In this document: piece by piece, positions 1 to 8,957 of the stretch
How positions within the stretch are numbered: the first letter of the stretch is position 1
Layout of the letters: the number at the start of each line of letters is the position of its first letter
Source of the DNA: Lysinibacillus fusiformis
GTDB lineage: Bacteria; Bacillota; Bacilli; Bacillales_A; Planococcaceae
Assembly: GCA_030027265.1 (NCBI GenBank)
Contig: JASENG010000001.1
Span: 62,001 to 126,000 of the forward strand
Direction: 5' to 3'
Length of the DNA: 64,000 nucleotides
Translations under genes and position numbers: made by a program
The notes under the pieces: generated by a model
What the model saw: the letters and a program-made list of their open reading frames with translations, nothing else
Told to the model about the DNA's origin: nothing
Databases searched by the model: none

Positions 1-1
1 T

Positions 2-1174
2 ACGATTTTGCCATTTAGCGCTGACAATATTAAAGAAGGCATGACTGTTATTGCAGGGAATGCATTTCCTGATGAGCACCCTGAAATTGTACGTGCAAAG
101 GAATTAGGAGTAGAAGTGATTCGTTATCATAAGTTTTTGGGTGATTACATTAACCGCTACATCTCGATTGCTATTACAGGAGCACATGGGAAGACTTCAA
201 CGACTGGTTTAATGAGTCATGTAATCGAAGGCTTTATGCCAACATCTTATTTAATAGGCGATGGAACTGGTTCCGGCAACGAGGATGCGAGCTTCTTTGT
301 GATGGAGGCATGCGAATATCGACGTCACTTTTTGGCTTATCATCCAGATTATGCGGTAATGCTGAATATTGACTTTGATCATCCGGACTATTTTGCAGGC
401 ATCGAGGATGTCTACTCGGCGTTCCAAGAATTGGCCTTGCAAGTAAATAAGGCGATTATTGCATGTGGTGATGATGAACACCTGCAAAAAATCCAAGCGA
501 ATGTCCCTGTGTTGTATTACGGTTTTGCTGCCCACAATGATTTTGCAGCACGCAATATCGAAAAGACAACTGAGGGCACGAGCTTTGAGGTTTATGTACG
601 AAATGAATTCTATGATAAATTCTTCATTCCTCTATATGGGGATCATACTGTATTAAATGCACTTGCTGTTATTTCGTTATGTCATTATGAAGGAATTCCA
701 GCACAATTGATCCAAGACCGCTTACGAACTTATGGTGGTGTAAAAAGACGTTTTACTGAGACGAAAATTGGGAATAGTGTACTTGTAGATGATTATGCTC
801 ACCATCCAACAGAGATAAGAGCGACAATACAATCAGCACGTCAAAAATATCCTGATCGACAAGTCATAGCTGTTTTCCAACCACATACATTCAGCCGTAC
901 AGCAGCATTTTTACAAGATTTTGCAGATAGCTTATCACAGGCAGATGCAGTTTATTTATGTGATATTTTTGGTTCAGCTCGAGAAAAGCAAGGAGCATTG
1001 TCAATTGAAGATTTACAGGCATTAATAGAGAACGGTAAAATTCTTCATACAGAGAAAATTGAACTTCTGAAAGAACATACAAATGCTGTCTTCTTATTCA
1101 TGGGTGCCGGAGATGTCAATAAGTATCAAAATGCATTTGAGAATGTATTGAAAAGCAACGAAGAAACAGCTTAA
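2..1174 (+). CDS. murC: UDP-N-acetylmuramate--L-alanine ligase, 5'-truncated by the window edge
   Basis: MurC uses ATP to join L-alanine to UDP-N-acetylmuramate in the cytoplasm, the first peptide step of peptidoglycan synthesis. The reading frame is open from base 2, and the N-terminal part (the start of the UDP-sugar Rossmann domain, about 50 residues) lies before the window. The ATP P-loop GAHGKTSTT is at about residues 58-66 counted from the TTG at base 8. The Mur ligase middle-domain motif EACEYRRHF and the C-terminal [10 protein letters not shown] and FQPHTFSRT motifs are all intact. The TTG at base 8 is an internal leucine in the family alignment (a ...ILPF... context), not a start. 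The 3' end runs straight into a terminator that overlaps the stop codon. Identification is very secure. Confidence 0.97.
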   Translation, partial: TILPFSADNIKEGMTVIAGNAFPDEHPEIVRAKELGVEVIRYHKFLGDYINRYISIAITGAHGKTSTTGLMSHVIEGFMPTSYLIGDGTGSGNEDASFFVMEACEYRRHFLAYHPDYAVMLNIDFDHPDYFAGIEDVYSAFQELALQVNKAIIACGDDEHLQKIQANVPVLYYGFAAHNDFAARNIEKTTEGTSFEVYVRNEFYDKFFIPLYGDHTVLNALAVISLCHYEGIPAQLIQDRLRTYGGVKRRFTETKIGNSVLVDDYAHHPTEIRATIQSARQKYPDRQVIAVFQPHTFSRTAAFLQDFADSLSQADAVYLCDIFGSAREKQGALSIEDLQALIENGKILHTEKIELLKEHTNAVFLFMGAGDVNKYQNAFENVLKSNEETA

Positions 1175-1198
1175 ACGCCTATGTTTAGGCTGTTTTTT
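1164..1198 (+). terminator. Rho-independent terminator of murC
   Basis: AAACAGC (1164-1170) pairs with GCTGTTT (1189-1195), and TAAAC pairs with GTTTA inside it. The loop is six bases and a T-run follows. The left arm includes the murC stop codon. Confidence 0.8.
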
Positions 1199-1265
1199 CT
1201 AAATTAAAGGATTCACATTTGATTTTGTCGAATAATAGGAAGTAGTAGACGTAGGAGGTTATTTT

Positions 1266-1748
1266 ATGGAGATCATTTTATACATCGCAGCATTGCTTGC
1301 AGCAATTGGGTTTTTAGTTTTATGTATTAGTGTTGGTATGACCCTATTCGGCTTGAAAAATACTTTGAATAGTATCGCTGGTACAATTGCTGGAATTGAA
1401 GGACAAATGGAAGGGATTACACGTGAGACAACCTCTCTTCTAGCAAAAACAAATACACTTGCTGAAGACATTGCGGACAAATCCGAGAAGTTAAATACTG
1501 TGGTAGACGCCGTGAAAAATATTGGGGTATCAGTTAACGGTTTAAACACTTCCATTAACCAAATCACTACATCGATATCTTCAGAAGTAAGCAAAAATGA
1601 AGAGAAAATCGCGCAAGTTGTTCAGTGGGGTAACGTAGCTATGGAGCTGGCAGATAAATGGAAACAACGAAAAACGATTGACCAAGCAGATGTAGATCAA
1701 GCGACAGAAGAAATCGTTAAGAAATCTTCTAAATTCAAGCGTAGATAA
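1266..1748 (+). CDS. ytxG: DUF948 membrane-anchored coiled-coil protein (YtxG-like)
   Basis: This is a 160-residue protein with one N-terminal transmembrane segment (about residues 3-28). A long Ser/Thr/Asn-rich helical region follows, of the kind found in DUF948 proteins, with many 'I..l...t..l...' heptads. The tail is basic. The start is an ATG with a strong Shine-Dalgarno (GTAGGAGG, 1252-1259). In B. subtilis the homologue lies just after murC and belongs to the sigma-B-dependent ytxGHJ stress operon. Here the next gene is a YtxH-like protein 20 bp downstream, so an operon is likely, but no ytxJ follows. The molecular function is unknown. The helical part probably lies in the cytoplasm or along the membrane and may partner YtxH (inference). 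Confidence 0.85.
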   Translation: MEIILYIAALLAAIGFLVLCISVGMTLFGLKNTLNSIAGTIAGIEGQMEGITRETTSLLAKTNTLAEDIADKSEKLNTVVDAVKNIGVSVNGLNTSINQITTSISSEVSKNEEKIAQVVQWGNVAMELADKWKQRKTIDQADVDQATEEIVKKSSKFKRR

Positions 1749-1768
1749 AACAAAAGGGGATGAAGAGA

Positions 1769-2227
1769 ATGTCAGGGGAAAAACCAAACTATAACGAAGT
1801 AAAAAATGAACTGCCAAATTTACCTCAAGTTTATACTGGAAATGATGCTATTTACGAGGAGGAGTCGGTGAACATGAAAGATTTTGTTATTGGAGCATTA
1901 GTGGGTGGAATTGTAGGAGCAGCAGCAGGATTATTGCTTGCACCTAAAACGGGTAGAGATTTACGCAGTGATGTAGCAAACCAAGCTGAAATGATCAAGG
2001 ATAAGAGTGTGACGCTATCATCAACTGCAAAAGAAAAAACAGTGCAGCTTTCCAACCAGCTTAAAGAACAATCAACTCAATTGGTTGATAAAGTAAAATA
2101 CAAAACGTCAAAAGTTCCAACAGTATTCGATGATGGTACCGTGTCATACGAAGGAGAGGAACCTTTAGAGAATGAAACTTATGAAGGTGTAGATATTTCC
2201 GAAGCATCACGACCTTCATCAATCTAA
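1769..2227 (+). CDS. ytxH: YtxH-domain general stress protein
   Basis: This is a YtxH family protein. It has a glycine/alanine-rich transmembrane helix ending in LLLAPKTGRDLRSD (about residues 36-65 from this start), then a long amphipathic helical tail rich in K/T/Q/S and an acidic C-terminus. I chose the ATG at 1769 because AAAGGGG (1753-1759) lies 9 nt before it; the ATG at 1760 touches that Shine-Dalgarno. A second internal ATG at 1874 is preceded by GAGGAGGAG at nine bases and would give a protein starting directly at the transmembrane helix, as many YtxH proteins do. Two translation products are therefore possible. It lies in a probable operon with the DUF948 gene. Function is unknown; the B. 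subtilis gene belongs to the sigma-B general stress regulon. Confidence 0.85.
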   Translation: MSGEKPNYNEVKNELPNLPQVYTGNDAIYEEESVNMKDFVIGALVGGIVGAAAGLLLAPKTGRDLRSDVANQAEMIKDKSVTLSSTAKEKTVQLSNQLKEQSTQLVDKVKYKTSKVPTVFDDGTVSYEGEEPLENETYEGVDISEASRPSSI

Positions 2228-2240
2228 GTATAGGCAATAT

Positions 2241-2286
2241 AAAATCAGGCAAGGAAAATCATACTATTTTCCCTGCCTGATTTTTT
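2241..2286 (+). terminator. Terminator after ytxH
   Basis: AATCAGGCA and GGAAAAT pair with ATTTTCC and TGCCTGATT around a small loop, followed by TTTTTT. It lies between the convergent ytxH and the FtsA-like gene. The 130 bp that follow show nothing more than a CCGGCTTA direct repeat. Confidence 0.85.
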
Positions 2287-2419
2287 GAGTTTTATGAAGA
2301 AATTGAGTTTGAGCTCTGAAGACGGTTTGAGCATTAAATATCAAAGTTGTTGAATAACCCCGGCTTAATAAACCTTCTTGAATACAATAAAGCAATAGAG
2401 CAAACTCCTTCTAACCGGC

Positions 2420-4576
2420 TTATTTAACCCTATTTTCTTCCGTTAAAATAATTTCAAGCTGGTCGCCGCCAAAAATCTCTTCATCAAATGAGGAAGCATT
2501 TCCATTCCGCAAGATTGTGAATTGCCCCTTGAAATTTAAAGGTAATTGCCAGTTAGAAAAACGGAAAATATCCTGGTATTTCCATCGATTCGTTTCTTTT
2601 TCGACAATGGAAATCGAAGAGCCATTTAATAGCCTTTGTGAACCTGTAACCACCTTACCGTTTTGAATAACTTCACGGCATATTTTATGCAGTTCTATCT
2701 CTTCTTGCTGAAAGGACACCACGATTTTTTCCTCAAGAATGAGATCCAGCTTATTAGCTATCATCTCTGCTGTTGGAATTTCAGCATCTTTGATGGTAAT
2801 CGCATCTCCATCTTTAAATGGATAAGAAAGCTTACAAGGTATTCCATTCATCAATAGCTTTGAAGAAAACTCGGGAAAGAATGCAGGTTTTCCATCAATA
2901 TTTAAATAGAAGGAGTGAAGTTTTTGCAATAGCTCAGTTTTCTTCACATGTTTTAGTAATTCTTCAACCGTTTCGATTGTTTCTACCTGAAGCAAGTCTC
3001 CGTCCTTTAATTCTCGATCAATCGTACAGATAGTATTGTTGATTTTAACAATAGGCTCAATTGTATATGTAATTCCTTGTATAGTTACATTTTTTAGTAG
3101 GGCATTATCCATAATGTCCTTTACGGTTGCCTTTGCGTCCAGCCCGTCCTGACCTTCTGCCAAAGTAATAACATCCCCATTTTTTATAATGGTTTTGGTA
3201 GAAGCAGTTTCCCCATTTACCAGAATAGCAGCAGGATGGCCATGTCCGCCCGGAATAAAAATATCCTGGTTGTTTACTGTTACAGCTATGCCATGGCCTG
3301 GTTTTCCATATAGCTGTTTTGCACGGATATTAGCTGATAAGAACGCATCCCCAACGGTCATTTCCTTCAATTCAAATATTCTTACTACCTGATTGTTGAC
3401 TGTAGCTGTCATATATTGGATTGGTGCTTTCTTTGCAGCAATGGCAATTCCAATTGGCGTTACGAGTTCTGGAGTTGCTGGAATGGACGCATCCTTGGTT
3501 AGGTTTTGAATAGCATCAATCCCTCGGACAGCTACACGATTAAGGGGCAGATTTAAAACTCTACTCAATTCAGCTGGTAAATTTGGCGTTAAACTGCCTC
3601 CTCCCACGAGCATGACAGCTTTTGGAGGGGTTTGATTGTTCAATTTTAATAATTCGCTGCCAATTCCTTTTGCAAGGGCTTCGATAGCAGGAGAGATAGC
3701 TTGTACTACTTCTGTTTTAGGATACGTTTGCTCGAAGCCTAAAATATCCTGAATGACCACATTTTCATCAGTAGATAGTTGCCGTTTTACAATTTCTGCG
3801 ACAGGGAAATCCAATAAATAATGGTCACTTAATGATTCAGTTATTTCATCGCCCGCTGTCGGCACCATACCATAGGCTACAACGGTCCCTTTATCGGTAA
3901 TGGCAATGTCGGAAGTCCCGGCACCAATATCGACCAGAGCGACATTTAAACGTCTCATAGATGGAGGGATTAGGACATTGATGGCTGCGATTGGCTCCAG
4001 GGTTAAAGCTTCCATTTCTAAGTCAGCACGTTTTAAAGCGGCAAGTAATGATTCCACCACAACTCTTGGTAAAAAAGTAGCGATGACTTCGATGGCTGCT
4101 TCATCTCCTTGCTGGTCTACTAAACTTCCGATTTCTTCACCATCAAGTCTATAAAATAATACAGAATAGCCAACACAGTAATAGTGTCCTATTTTGTCAT
4201 CATCTCTGGAGGAGAGAAGCTTTGCCTGAGCAAGCTGAACCGCCTCCAGCTCCAGGCGGCTGACATCTTCTTCGGTAAAAATAGGCCGATTTTTAATATT
4301 GATTGTACTGCTGGCTTGTTCTGTCTTTAAAGCACGGCCTGCAGCAGCGACACTCACTTTTAATAATGGTCCGTGTTTTACTTCTAGTTCACTTTTAATC
4401 TCTTTAATTAACTCAGCAACATATAACACGTTATGTATTTGTCCATCTACCATGGCGCGCTCTTTATGTTCTTTTGTGAGTATGTCGATTACATGAAAAT
4501 GTTCGTTTTGTTCTTCTAAAATAATACCAACGACTGAACGAGTACCAATATCTAAAGCAAATAATTTTGAACCCAA
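2420..4576 (-). CDS. FtsA-like actin-fold ATPase with C-terminal beta-grasp-like repeats
   Basis: This 718-residue protein has an N-terminal FtsA/PilM-type actin fold. Phosphate-1 is DIGTRSVVG (residues 9-17), an SHS2/1C-like insert covers about 75-180, phosphate-2 is DIGAGTSDIA (216-225), and the adenosine loop is MLVGGGSLTP (322-331). It is not the canonical ftsA, which lies beside ftsZ and is about 420 residues long. From about residue 400 to the end there are roughly five units spaced 54-64 residues apart. Each ends in a strand like NGD-VITL (466-472), DGD-LLQV (525-531), DGD-AITI (589-595), NGSSISI (651-657) and GGD-QLEII (703-710). This resembles the last strand of ThiS/SLBB-type beta-grasp domains (inference). 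The start is TTG with AAGGAAG nine bases upstream. It is divergent from the aromatic pathway gene. A role in division or envelope assembly is plausible but unproven. Confidence 0.75.
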   Translation of the reverse strand: MGSKLFALDIGTRSVVGIILEEQNEHFHVIDILTKEHKERAMVDGQIHNVLYVAELIKEIKSELEVKHGPLLKVSVAAAGRALKTEQASSTINIKNRPIFTEEDVSRLELEAVQLAQAKLLSSRDDDKIGHYYCVGYSVLFYRLDGEEIGSLVDQQGDEAAIEVIATFLPRVVVESLLAALKRADLEMEALTLEPIAAINVLIPPSMRRLNVALVDIGAGTSDIAITDKGTVVAYGMVPTAGDEITESLSDHYLLDFPVAEIVKRQLSTDENVVIQDILGFEQTYPKTEVVQAISPAIEALAKGIGSELLKLNNQTPPKAVMLVGGGSLTPNLPAELSRVLNLPLNRVAVRGIDAIQNLTKDASIPATPELVTPIGIAIAAKKAPIQYMTATVNNQVVRIFELKEMTVGDAFLSANIRAKQLYGKPGHGIAVTVNNQDIFIPGGHGHPAAILVNGETASTKTIIKNGDVITLAEGQDGLDAKATVKDIMDNALLKNVTIQGITYTIEPIVKINNTICTIDRELKDGDLLQVETIETVEELLKHVKKTELLQKLHSFYLNIDGKPAFFPEFSSKLLMNGIPCKLSYPFKDGDAITIKDAEIPTAEMIANKLDLILEEKIVVSFQQEEIELHKICREVIQNGKVVTGSQRLLNGSSISIVEKETNRWKYQDIFRFSNWQLPLNFKGQFTILRNGNASSFDEEIFGGDQLEIILTEENRVK

Positions 4577-4611
4577 GTGAAACCGCTTCCTTTCAAGGAA
4601 ATATCAAAATG

Positions 4612-4635
4612 CTTTAGCGAGTTGAAGCGCTAAAG
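4612..4635. repeat. 8-bp inverted repeat between divergent FtsA-like and aroA genes
   Basis: CTTTAGCG (4612-4619) and CGCTAAAG (4628-4635) form perfect arms around 8 bp. It has no T-run on the + strand. It lies in the 5' region of the FtsA-like gene and could be an operator or an mRNA hairpin. Confidence 0.5.
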
Positions 4636-4661
4636 AAAAAAGCGTGACAATTTGAAATTTG

Positions 4662-4691
4662 TTGACTATAATATAATTATTAACTTAAAAT
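4662..4691 (+). promoter_or_regulatory. Candidate promoter for aroA
   Basis: TTGACT (4662-4667) and TAAAAT (4686-4691) are separated by 18 bp. The surrounding AT-rich tract offers other -10 candidates, so the exact choice is uncertain. Confidence 0.4.
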
Positions 4692-4748
4692 GTACCATAC
4701 ATTTTGATGTTCTGAAAAGAGATGGATACACAAGAGAGGAGAATAGGA

Positions 4749-5834
4749 ATGAGTGAGCAAAACTTAGAAGCACTACGCAGTCAAATAGATGAATTAAACA
4801 TTGAAATCTTGCGTTTAATTAATGAGAGAGCAGAGATTGTGGATGAAATCGGTAAAATCAAGGAAAAACAAGGGGTTAACCGATATGATCCTCTTCGCGA
4901 ACGCCATATGTTAAATCTATTAAAAGAGCATAATAAAGGTCCGTTAAATCAAATGACGGTCGATTATATATTTAAGCAAATCTTTAAAACGGCATTAAAA
5001 CAACTGGAAGCAGATAAGAAAAAAGAATTGCTTGTATCACGCAAGAAGAAATCAGAAGATACAGTTGTTGAAATTAATGGCGAAACAGTAGGAACAGGCG
5101 GCCCAAAATTCGTATTTGGTCCATGTTCTGTAGAATCATATGAACAAGTTGCTGCTGTTGCCGCTTCGATTCAAGCAAAAGGATTAAAATTAATTCGAGG
5201 AGGGGCATACAAACCTCGTACTTCACCATATGATTTCCAAGGTTTAGGTCTGGAAGGGCTTAAAATCTTGAAGCAAATTTCTAAAGAATATGGGTTAGGC
5301 GTTGTAACTGAAATCGTAACACCTGCTCATATTGAAGAAGCACTGGATTATATTGATGTTATTCAAATCGGTGCCCGCAATATGCAAAACTTTGAATTAT
5401 TAAAAGCTGTAGGGTCTACAAACAAGCCAGTGTTATTAAAACGTGGTTTAGCAGCGACAATCGATGAATTCATTCATGCGGCAGAATATATTATGTCTCA
5501 AGGAAATCAAAATATTATGCTTTGTGAGCGCGGTATCCGTACTTACGAAAAAGCAACACGTAATACTTTAGATATTTCCGCTGTGCCAATTTTAAAACAA
5601 GAAACACATTTACCTGTATTCGTGGATGTAACTCATTCAACAGGCCGTCGTGATTTATTATTGCCATGTGCTAAAGCAGCTATCGCAATTGGTGCTGATG
5701 GAGTAATGGCAGAAGTACATCCAGACCCATCTGTGGCACTTTCTGACTCTCAGCAGCAAATGGATATTCCAGAATTCGATGCATTCTACAATGAGATTCA
5801 AAAGTTCATGAAACAATATGAGTTAAAAGCATAA
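4749..5834 (+). CDS. aroA: Bifunctional chorismate mutase / DAHP synthase
   Basis: This 361-residue bifunctional enzyme has an N-terminal AroQ-type chorismate mutase helix bundle (about residues 1-85) fused to a class I-beta DAHP synthase (about 100-361). The synthase condenses phosphoenolpyruvate with erythrose 4-phosphate, the first step of the shikimate pathway. The fused mutase lets prephenate and chorismate inhibit it. Signature stretches are [35 protein letters not shown] and [12 protein letters not shown]. The start is the ATG at 4749, seven bases after AGAGAGGAG; an upstream in-frame ATG at 4722 has no ribosome site. In B. subtilis nomenclature this is aroA, and it also lies upstream of ccpA there. 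Here a strong terminator separates the two. Confidence 0.96.
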   Translation: MSEQNLEALRSQIDELNIEILRLINERAEIVDEIGKIKEKQGVNRYDPLRERHMLNLLKEHNKGPLNQMTVDYIFKQIFKTALKQLEADKKKELLVSRKKKSEDTVVEINGETVGTGGPKFVFGPCSVESYEQVAAVAASIQAKGLKLIRGGAYKPRTSPYDFQGLGLEGLKILKQISKEYGLGVVTEIVTPAHIEEALDYIDVIQIGARNMQNFELLKAVGSTNKPVLLKRGLAATIDEFIHAAEYIMSQGNQNIMLCERGIRTYEKATRNTLDISAVPILKQETHLPVFVDVTHSTGRRDLLLPCAKAAIAIGADGVMAEVHPDPSVALSDSQQQMDIPEFDAFYNEIQKFMKQYELKA

Positions 5835-5841
5835 ATCATTT

Positions 5842-5882
5842 AAGTCCAAAAGTATTTTTAAATACTTTTGGACTTTCTTTTT
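5842..5882 (+). terminator. Terminator after aroA
   Basis: A perfect 16-bp stem (AAGTCCAAAAGTATTT with its complement) has a two-base loop and is followed by TCTTTTT. Confidence 0.92.
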
Positions 5883-6024
5883 AACAGAACAGGAAACTAT
5901 TTTAAATGGATTTCATAAGCACAAGTGAAGCTTTTCATGCAGCAAGAAGCTAGCTATACAAGTCGTTCTTTACAGTTAAAGAAGTGACAAATATTTTAAC
6001 TTTATTAAGATTATATGGTTTATA

Positions 6025-6054
6025 TTGAAAAATAAATGGAAATTGTCGTATGAT
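6025..6054 (+). promoter_or_regulatory. Promoter of ccpA
   Basis: TTGAAA (6025-6030) and TATGAT (6049-6054) have an 18-bp spacer, 36 bp before the ccpA start. This supports separate transcription from aroA. Confidence 0.6.
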
Positions 6055-6090
6055 GGAAATAATAATTTGACTTAAAAGGAGGCGTATCCT

Positions 6091-7089
6091 TTGACTGTAA
6101 CGATTTATGATGTTGCACGTGAAGCAAATGTTTCAATGGCGACTGTGTCACGTGTAGTTAACGGAAACCAAAATGTAAAACCTGCTACAAGAAAAAAAGT
6201 ATTGGAAGTTATTGAACGCTTAGAATATCGGCCTAATGCTGTAGCACGTGGTTTAGCAAGCAAGAAAACAACGACAGTAGGGGTAATTATCCCGGATATT
6301 TCCAATAATATTTATGCTGAAGCAGCTCGTGGGATTGAAGATATAGCAACGATGTATCGATATAATATTATTTTAGCCAATTCAGATCAAAATGAAGATA
6401 AAGAACTGAACCTGCTAGACACAATGCTAGGAAAACAAGTGGATGGAATTGTGATGATGAGTGATGCAGTAACGCCAAAGCTTCAACAGTCAATGGAACA
6501 TTCTCCTGTACCTATTGTACTTGCTGGCTCTGTAGACGAAACAAATCAGTTTCCTTCGGTAAATATCGATTATTTCCAAGCGTCATATGAAGCGGTTCAA
6601 CTGTTGCTAGAAAATGGCCATAAGCGTATTGCATTTGTCTCAGGACCTCTTGCATACACGATTAATGCTAAATTTAAGCTGGAGGCTTATAAAAAGGCTC
6701 TTGCCGATGCAAACCTGGAAGTAGATGAGCGGTTAATCATTTCAGATGATGGCACTTATGATAGTGGTCTTGAAGCATGGGAAACATTAAGCGGCTTGGA
6801 GAATCCGCCAACTGCATTTTTTGCTGGAAGTGACGAATTAGCAATTGGACTGATTCATGGTGCACAGGATAATGGGAAAAAAGTTCCCGAAGAAATTGAA
6901 GTCATTAGCTTCGAGGATTCCAAGCTTGCCCGCATGGTGCGGCCACAACTTACTAGCGTTGTCTTGCCGTTGTACGATATTGGTGCAGTAGCAATGCGTT
7001 TACTGACAAAATTGATGAATAAGGAAAATATTGAAGATCAATCAGTGATTATTCCTCACCGAATTGAAAAACGCAACTCAGTTAAATAA
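6091..7089 (+). CDS. ccpA: Catabolite control protein A
   Basis: This 332-residue LacI-family regulator binds cre sites as a dimer with phosphorylated HPr or Crh and sets carbon catabolite repression and activation. The N-terminal helix-turn-helix is [22 protein letters not shown] (residues 4-25, described rather than copied as a site), with the LacI hinge helix [12 protein letters not shown] periplasmic-binding-like core follows ([31 protein letters not shown]). The start is TTG, preceded by AAAAGGAGG eight bases upstream. It has its own promoter and terminator. A likely cre lies at citZ in this window; acsA/acuABC are CcpA targets in B. subtilis, although I saw no good cre between them here. 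Confidence 0.97.
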   Translation: MTVTIYDVAREANVSMATVSRVVNGNQNVKPATRKKVLEVIERLEYRPNAVARGLASKKTTTVGVIIPDISNNIYAEAARGIEDIATMYRYNIILANSDQNEDKELNLLDTMLGKQVDGIVMMSDAVTPKLQQSMEHSPVPIVLAGSVDETNQFPSVNIDYFQASYEAVQLLLENGHKRIAFVSGPLAYTINAKFKLEAYKKALADANLEVDERLIISDDGTYDSGLEAWETLSGLENPPTAFFAGSDELAIGLIHGAQDNGKKVPEEIEVISFEDSKLARMVRPQLTSVVLPLYDIGAVAMRLLTKLMNKENIEDQSVIIPHRIEKRNSVK

Positions 7090-7092
7090 TAG

Positions 7093-7130
7093 AAGGCAGC
7101 TCGTTATGAAGAACGATGCTGCCTTTCCTT
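7093..7130 (+). terminator. Terminator between convergent ccpA and acuC
   Basis: AAGGCAGC...CGTT pairs with AACG...GCTGCCTT with a single-base bulge, followed by a T-rich run. Its position between two convergent stops suggests it serves mainly ccpA. Confidence 0.75.
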
Positions 7131-8288
7131 TTATCTTTTTTCTGCTCGAATCATATGGAGTGCCTTCTTAAGCATTTGGGCATTTTTCTCTTCAATCTCC
7201 AGCTTTCTAGGAATTGGTTCATATAAAGGATTTGGGTCCTCCCAGGTTGGGATAAAGGGCACAGGAGATTCAGGCTGCCATTTTTCCAGCCAGTTTTTTG
7301 GCAGGGAGCCTGTTGGTAAAGATAGATCATTCATCTCTGTCCAGATAAATGACCAGGCTCTTGGAACAACACGCCAAATATCGTACCCTCCGCCGCCAAC
7401 TGCAATCCATTTTCCATCACAATATTCATGGGCGAGCCTATGTGCCAATCTTGGGATCTCTTGATAGATTTTCATTGTGCCATGAAGATGGGTAAGCGGG
7501 TCAAAGTAATGAGCATCCGCACCATTTTGAGTAATCACGACATCCGGCTTAAAATAAGCAAATACTTCTCTAACTGCCTGCTCGTAAATTTCAAGGTAGC
7601 TTTCATCTTCTGTAAATGCGTCGATTGGAAAGTTAAAGGATGTACCATATCCCTGACCATTCCCGCGTTCTGTTACATTTCCGGTACCAGGGAAAAGATA
7701 ACGGCCAGTTTCATGGATGGAAAGAGTACAAACATTAGGATCATCGTAAAAGGCCCATTGCACGCCATCGCCATGATGTGCATCAGTGTCGATATATAAA
7801 ACGCGAGCGTTGTATTTCTCCTGCATATAACGAATAGCAACCGTGCTGTCATTATAGATGCAAAATCCAGATGCACGGCCATGGAAGCCATGATGCAATC
7901 CGCCGCCTAAATTTAAAGCATGGCGGCTTTTTCCTTGCATAACATGGTCTACAGCCTGCAAGGTACTGCCAACTAATAACGCGCTTGCTTCATGCATATT
8001 CGGGAATATCGGCGTATCTTCTGTGCCGATTCCATAATTTTCGCATTGCTCTGGGGTCAGTAAACCATGACCAGCTTTTTTTACGATTTCGATATATTTC
8101 TGATCATGACCAAGGGCAATTTCTTCGTCTGTTGCCACTCTGGCAGGGACGATATCTGTATCGGAAAGAGCATTTATTTCTTTTAGAAGATCCATCGTTA
8201 AAAGTAAGCGTTTATGATTGAATGGATGGGAATCTGAAAATTTATATCCGAGTTGTTCCGGTGAATAAATAAATACGGCATTTTTCAT
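7131..8288 (-). CDS. acuC: Acetoin utilization protein AcuC, class I-like protein deacetylase
   Basis: This is a 385-residue histone-deacetylase-fold enzyme. In B. subtilis AcuC removes the acetyl group that AcuA puts on the catalytic lysine of acetyl-CoA synthetase. The zinc and catalytic signatures are visible: NLGGGLHHGFHGRASGFC, YIDTDAHHGDGV and QNGADAHYFDPL, plus the GGGGYD loop near the C-terminus. The start ATG at 8288 overlaps the acuB stop as ATGA, which points to translational coupling; a longer frame upstream would lie inside acuB. It is the last gene of the acuABC operon, divergent from its target acsA. In this protein the usual DVDVHHGDG motif reads DTDAHHGDG, but the metal-binding D and H are kept. 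Confidence 0.95.
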   Translation of the reverse strand: MKNAVFIYSPEQLGYKFSDSHPFNHKRLLLTMDLLKEINALSDTDIVPARVATDEEIALGHDQKYIEIVKKAGHGLLTPEQCENYGIGTEDTPIFPNMHEASALLVGSTLQAVDHVMQGKSRHALNLGGGLHHGFHGRASGFCIYNDSTVAIRYMQEKYNARVLYIDTDAHHGDGVQWAFYDDPNVCTLSIHETGRYLFPGTGNVTERGNGQGYGTSFNFPIDAFTEDESYLEIYEQAVREVFAYFKPDVVITQNGADAHYFDPLTHLHGTMKIYQEIPRLAHRLAHEYCDGKWIAVGGGGYDIWRVVPRAWSFIWTEMNDLSLPTGSLPKNWLEKWQPESPVPFIPTWEDPNPLYEPIPRKLEIEEKNAQMLKKALHMIRAEKR

Positions 8289-8938
8289 ATAGAATCGACT
8301 CCAGGCAAATTTGGCCATAACACATCAAAGCCTTCTTTACGCAAATCTTCAATAATGGATAAAGGATTTATGATTTGAACTCGGACACTAATAATTTTGC
8401 TATCTTTTTGACTAGTACTCGGATACACTAACACGCTTAAGACATTGGCATGGTGCTTTTTAAAAATTTCTGTAATATCAGATAGAATACCAGGCTTATC
8501 GATTACGCGAATATCAATTTTAGAGGAAGGCTTGTTCGCACCGGTTAACTCGATATATGTATAAAGTAAATCCGTCGTTGTGACAATCCCAACTATTTTT
8601 CCGCCTGTTACAATGGGCAGACAACTTATTTTCGATTCATACAGAGTGAGTGCAACCTCTTCAATAAAATCGAGCGGGTGACCTATTAAAGGATCTTTTA
8701 CCATGATTTGTTCAAGAGGTGTGTCATATGTTGTTAAGTGTTTCTCTTCCTTTATGGTAGATGGAACTATATTTTTCAGATCATGTGAAGTGATGATCCC
8801 AACAATTTTTTCAGTATCATCGACAATCGGCAAATGTCTGATTTTCTTCTCCCTCATGATTGTAATCGCATCTTTGACAGTATGTGAAGGCGATAAGGAA
8901 TGGACATCTCTATTCATAATTTCTTCAATAATCATCAT
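8285..8938 (-). CDS. acuB: AcuB, CBS-pair and ACT domain protein
   Basis: This is a 217-residue protein with two CBS domains (about residues 3-60 and 75-135) followed by an ACT-like domain (about 140-205, beginning IDIRVIDKPGILSDI). CBS pairs usually bind adenine nucleotides and ACT domains small ligands, so AcuB is a likely energy or ligand sensor for the Acu system. Its biochemical role is not settled. I chose the ATG at 8938 because AAAGGTGG sits eight bases before it; a GTG four codons upstream lies within that ribosome site. It overlaps acuC by four bases and follows acuA after 19 bp, forming the acuABC operon. Confidence 0.92.
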   Translation of the reverse strand: MMIIEEIMNRDVHSLSPSHTVKDAITIMREKKIRHLPIVDDTEKIVGIITSHDLKNIVPSTIKEEKHLTTYDTPLEQIMVKDPLIGHPLDFIEEVALTLYESKISCLPIVTGGKIVGIVTTTDLLYTYIELTGANKPSSKIDIRVIDKPGILSDITEIFKKHHANVLSVLVYPSTSQKDSKIISVRVQIINPLSIIEDLRKEGFDVLWPNLPGVDSI

Positions 8939-8957
8939 GCTGTTTTCCACCTTTCAA

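Noticed and set aside
2359-2428. CCGGCTTA direct repeat after the FtsA-like gene
   Set aside because: Same orientation and only eight bases, so it makes no hairpin and is probably chance.
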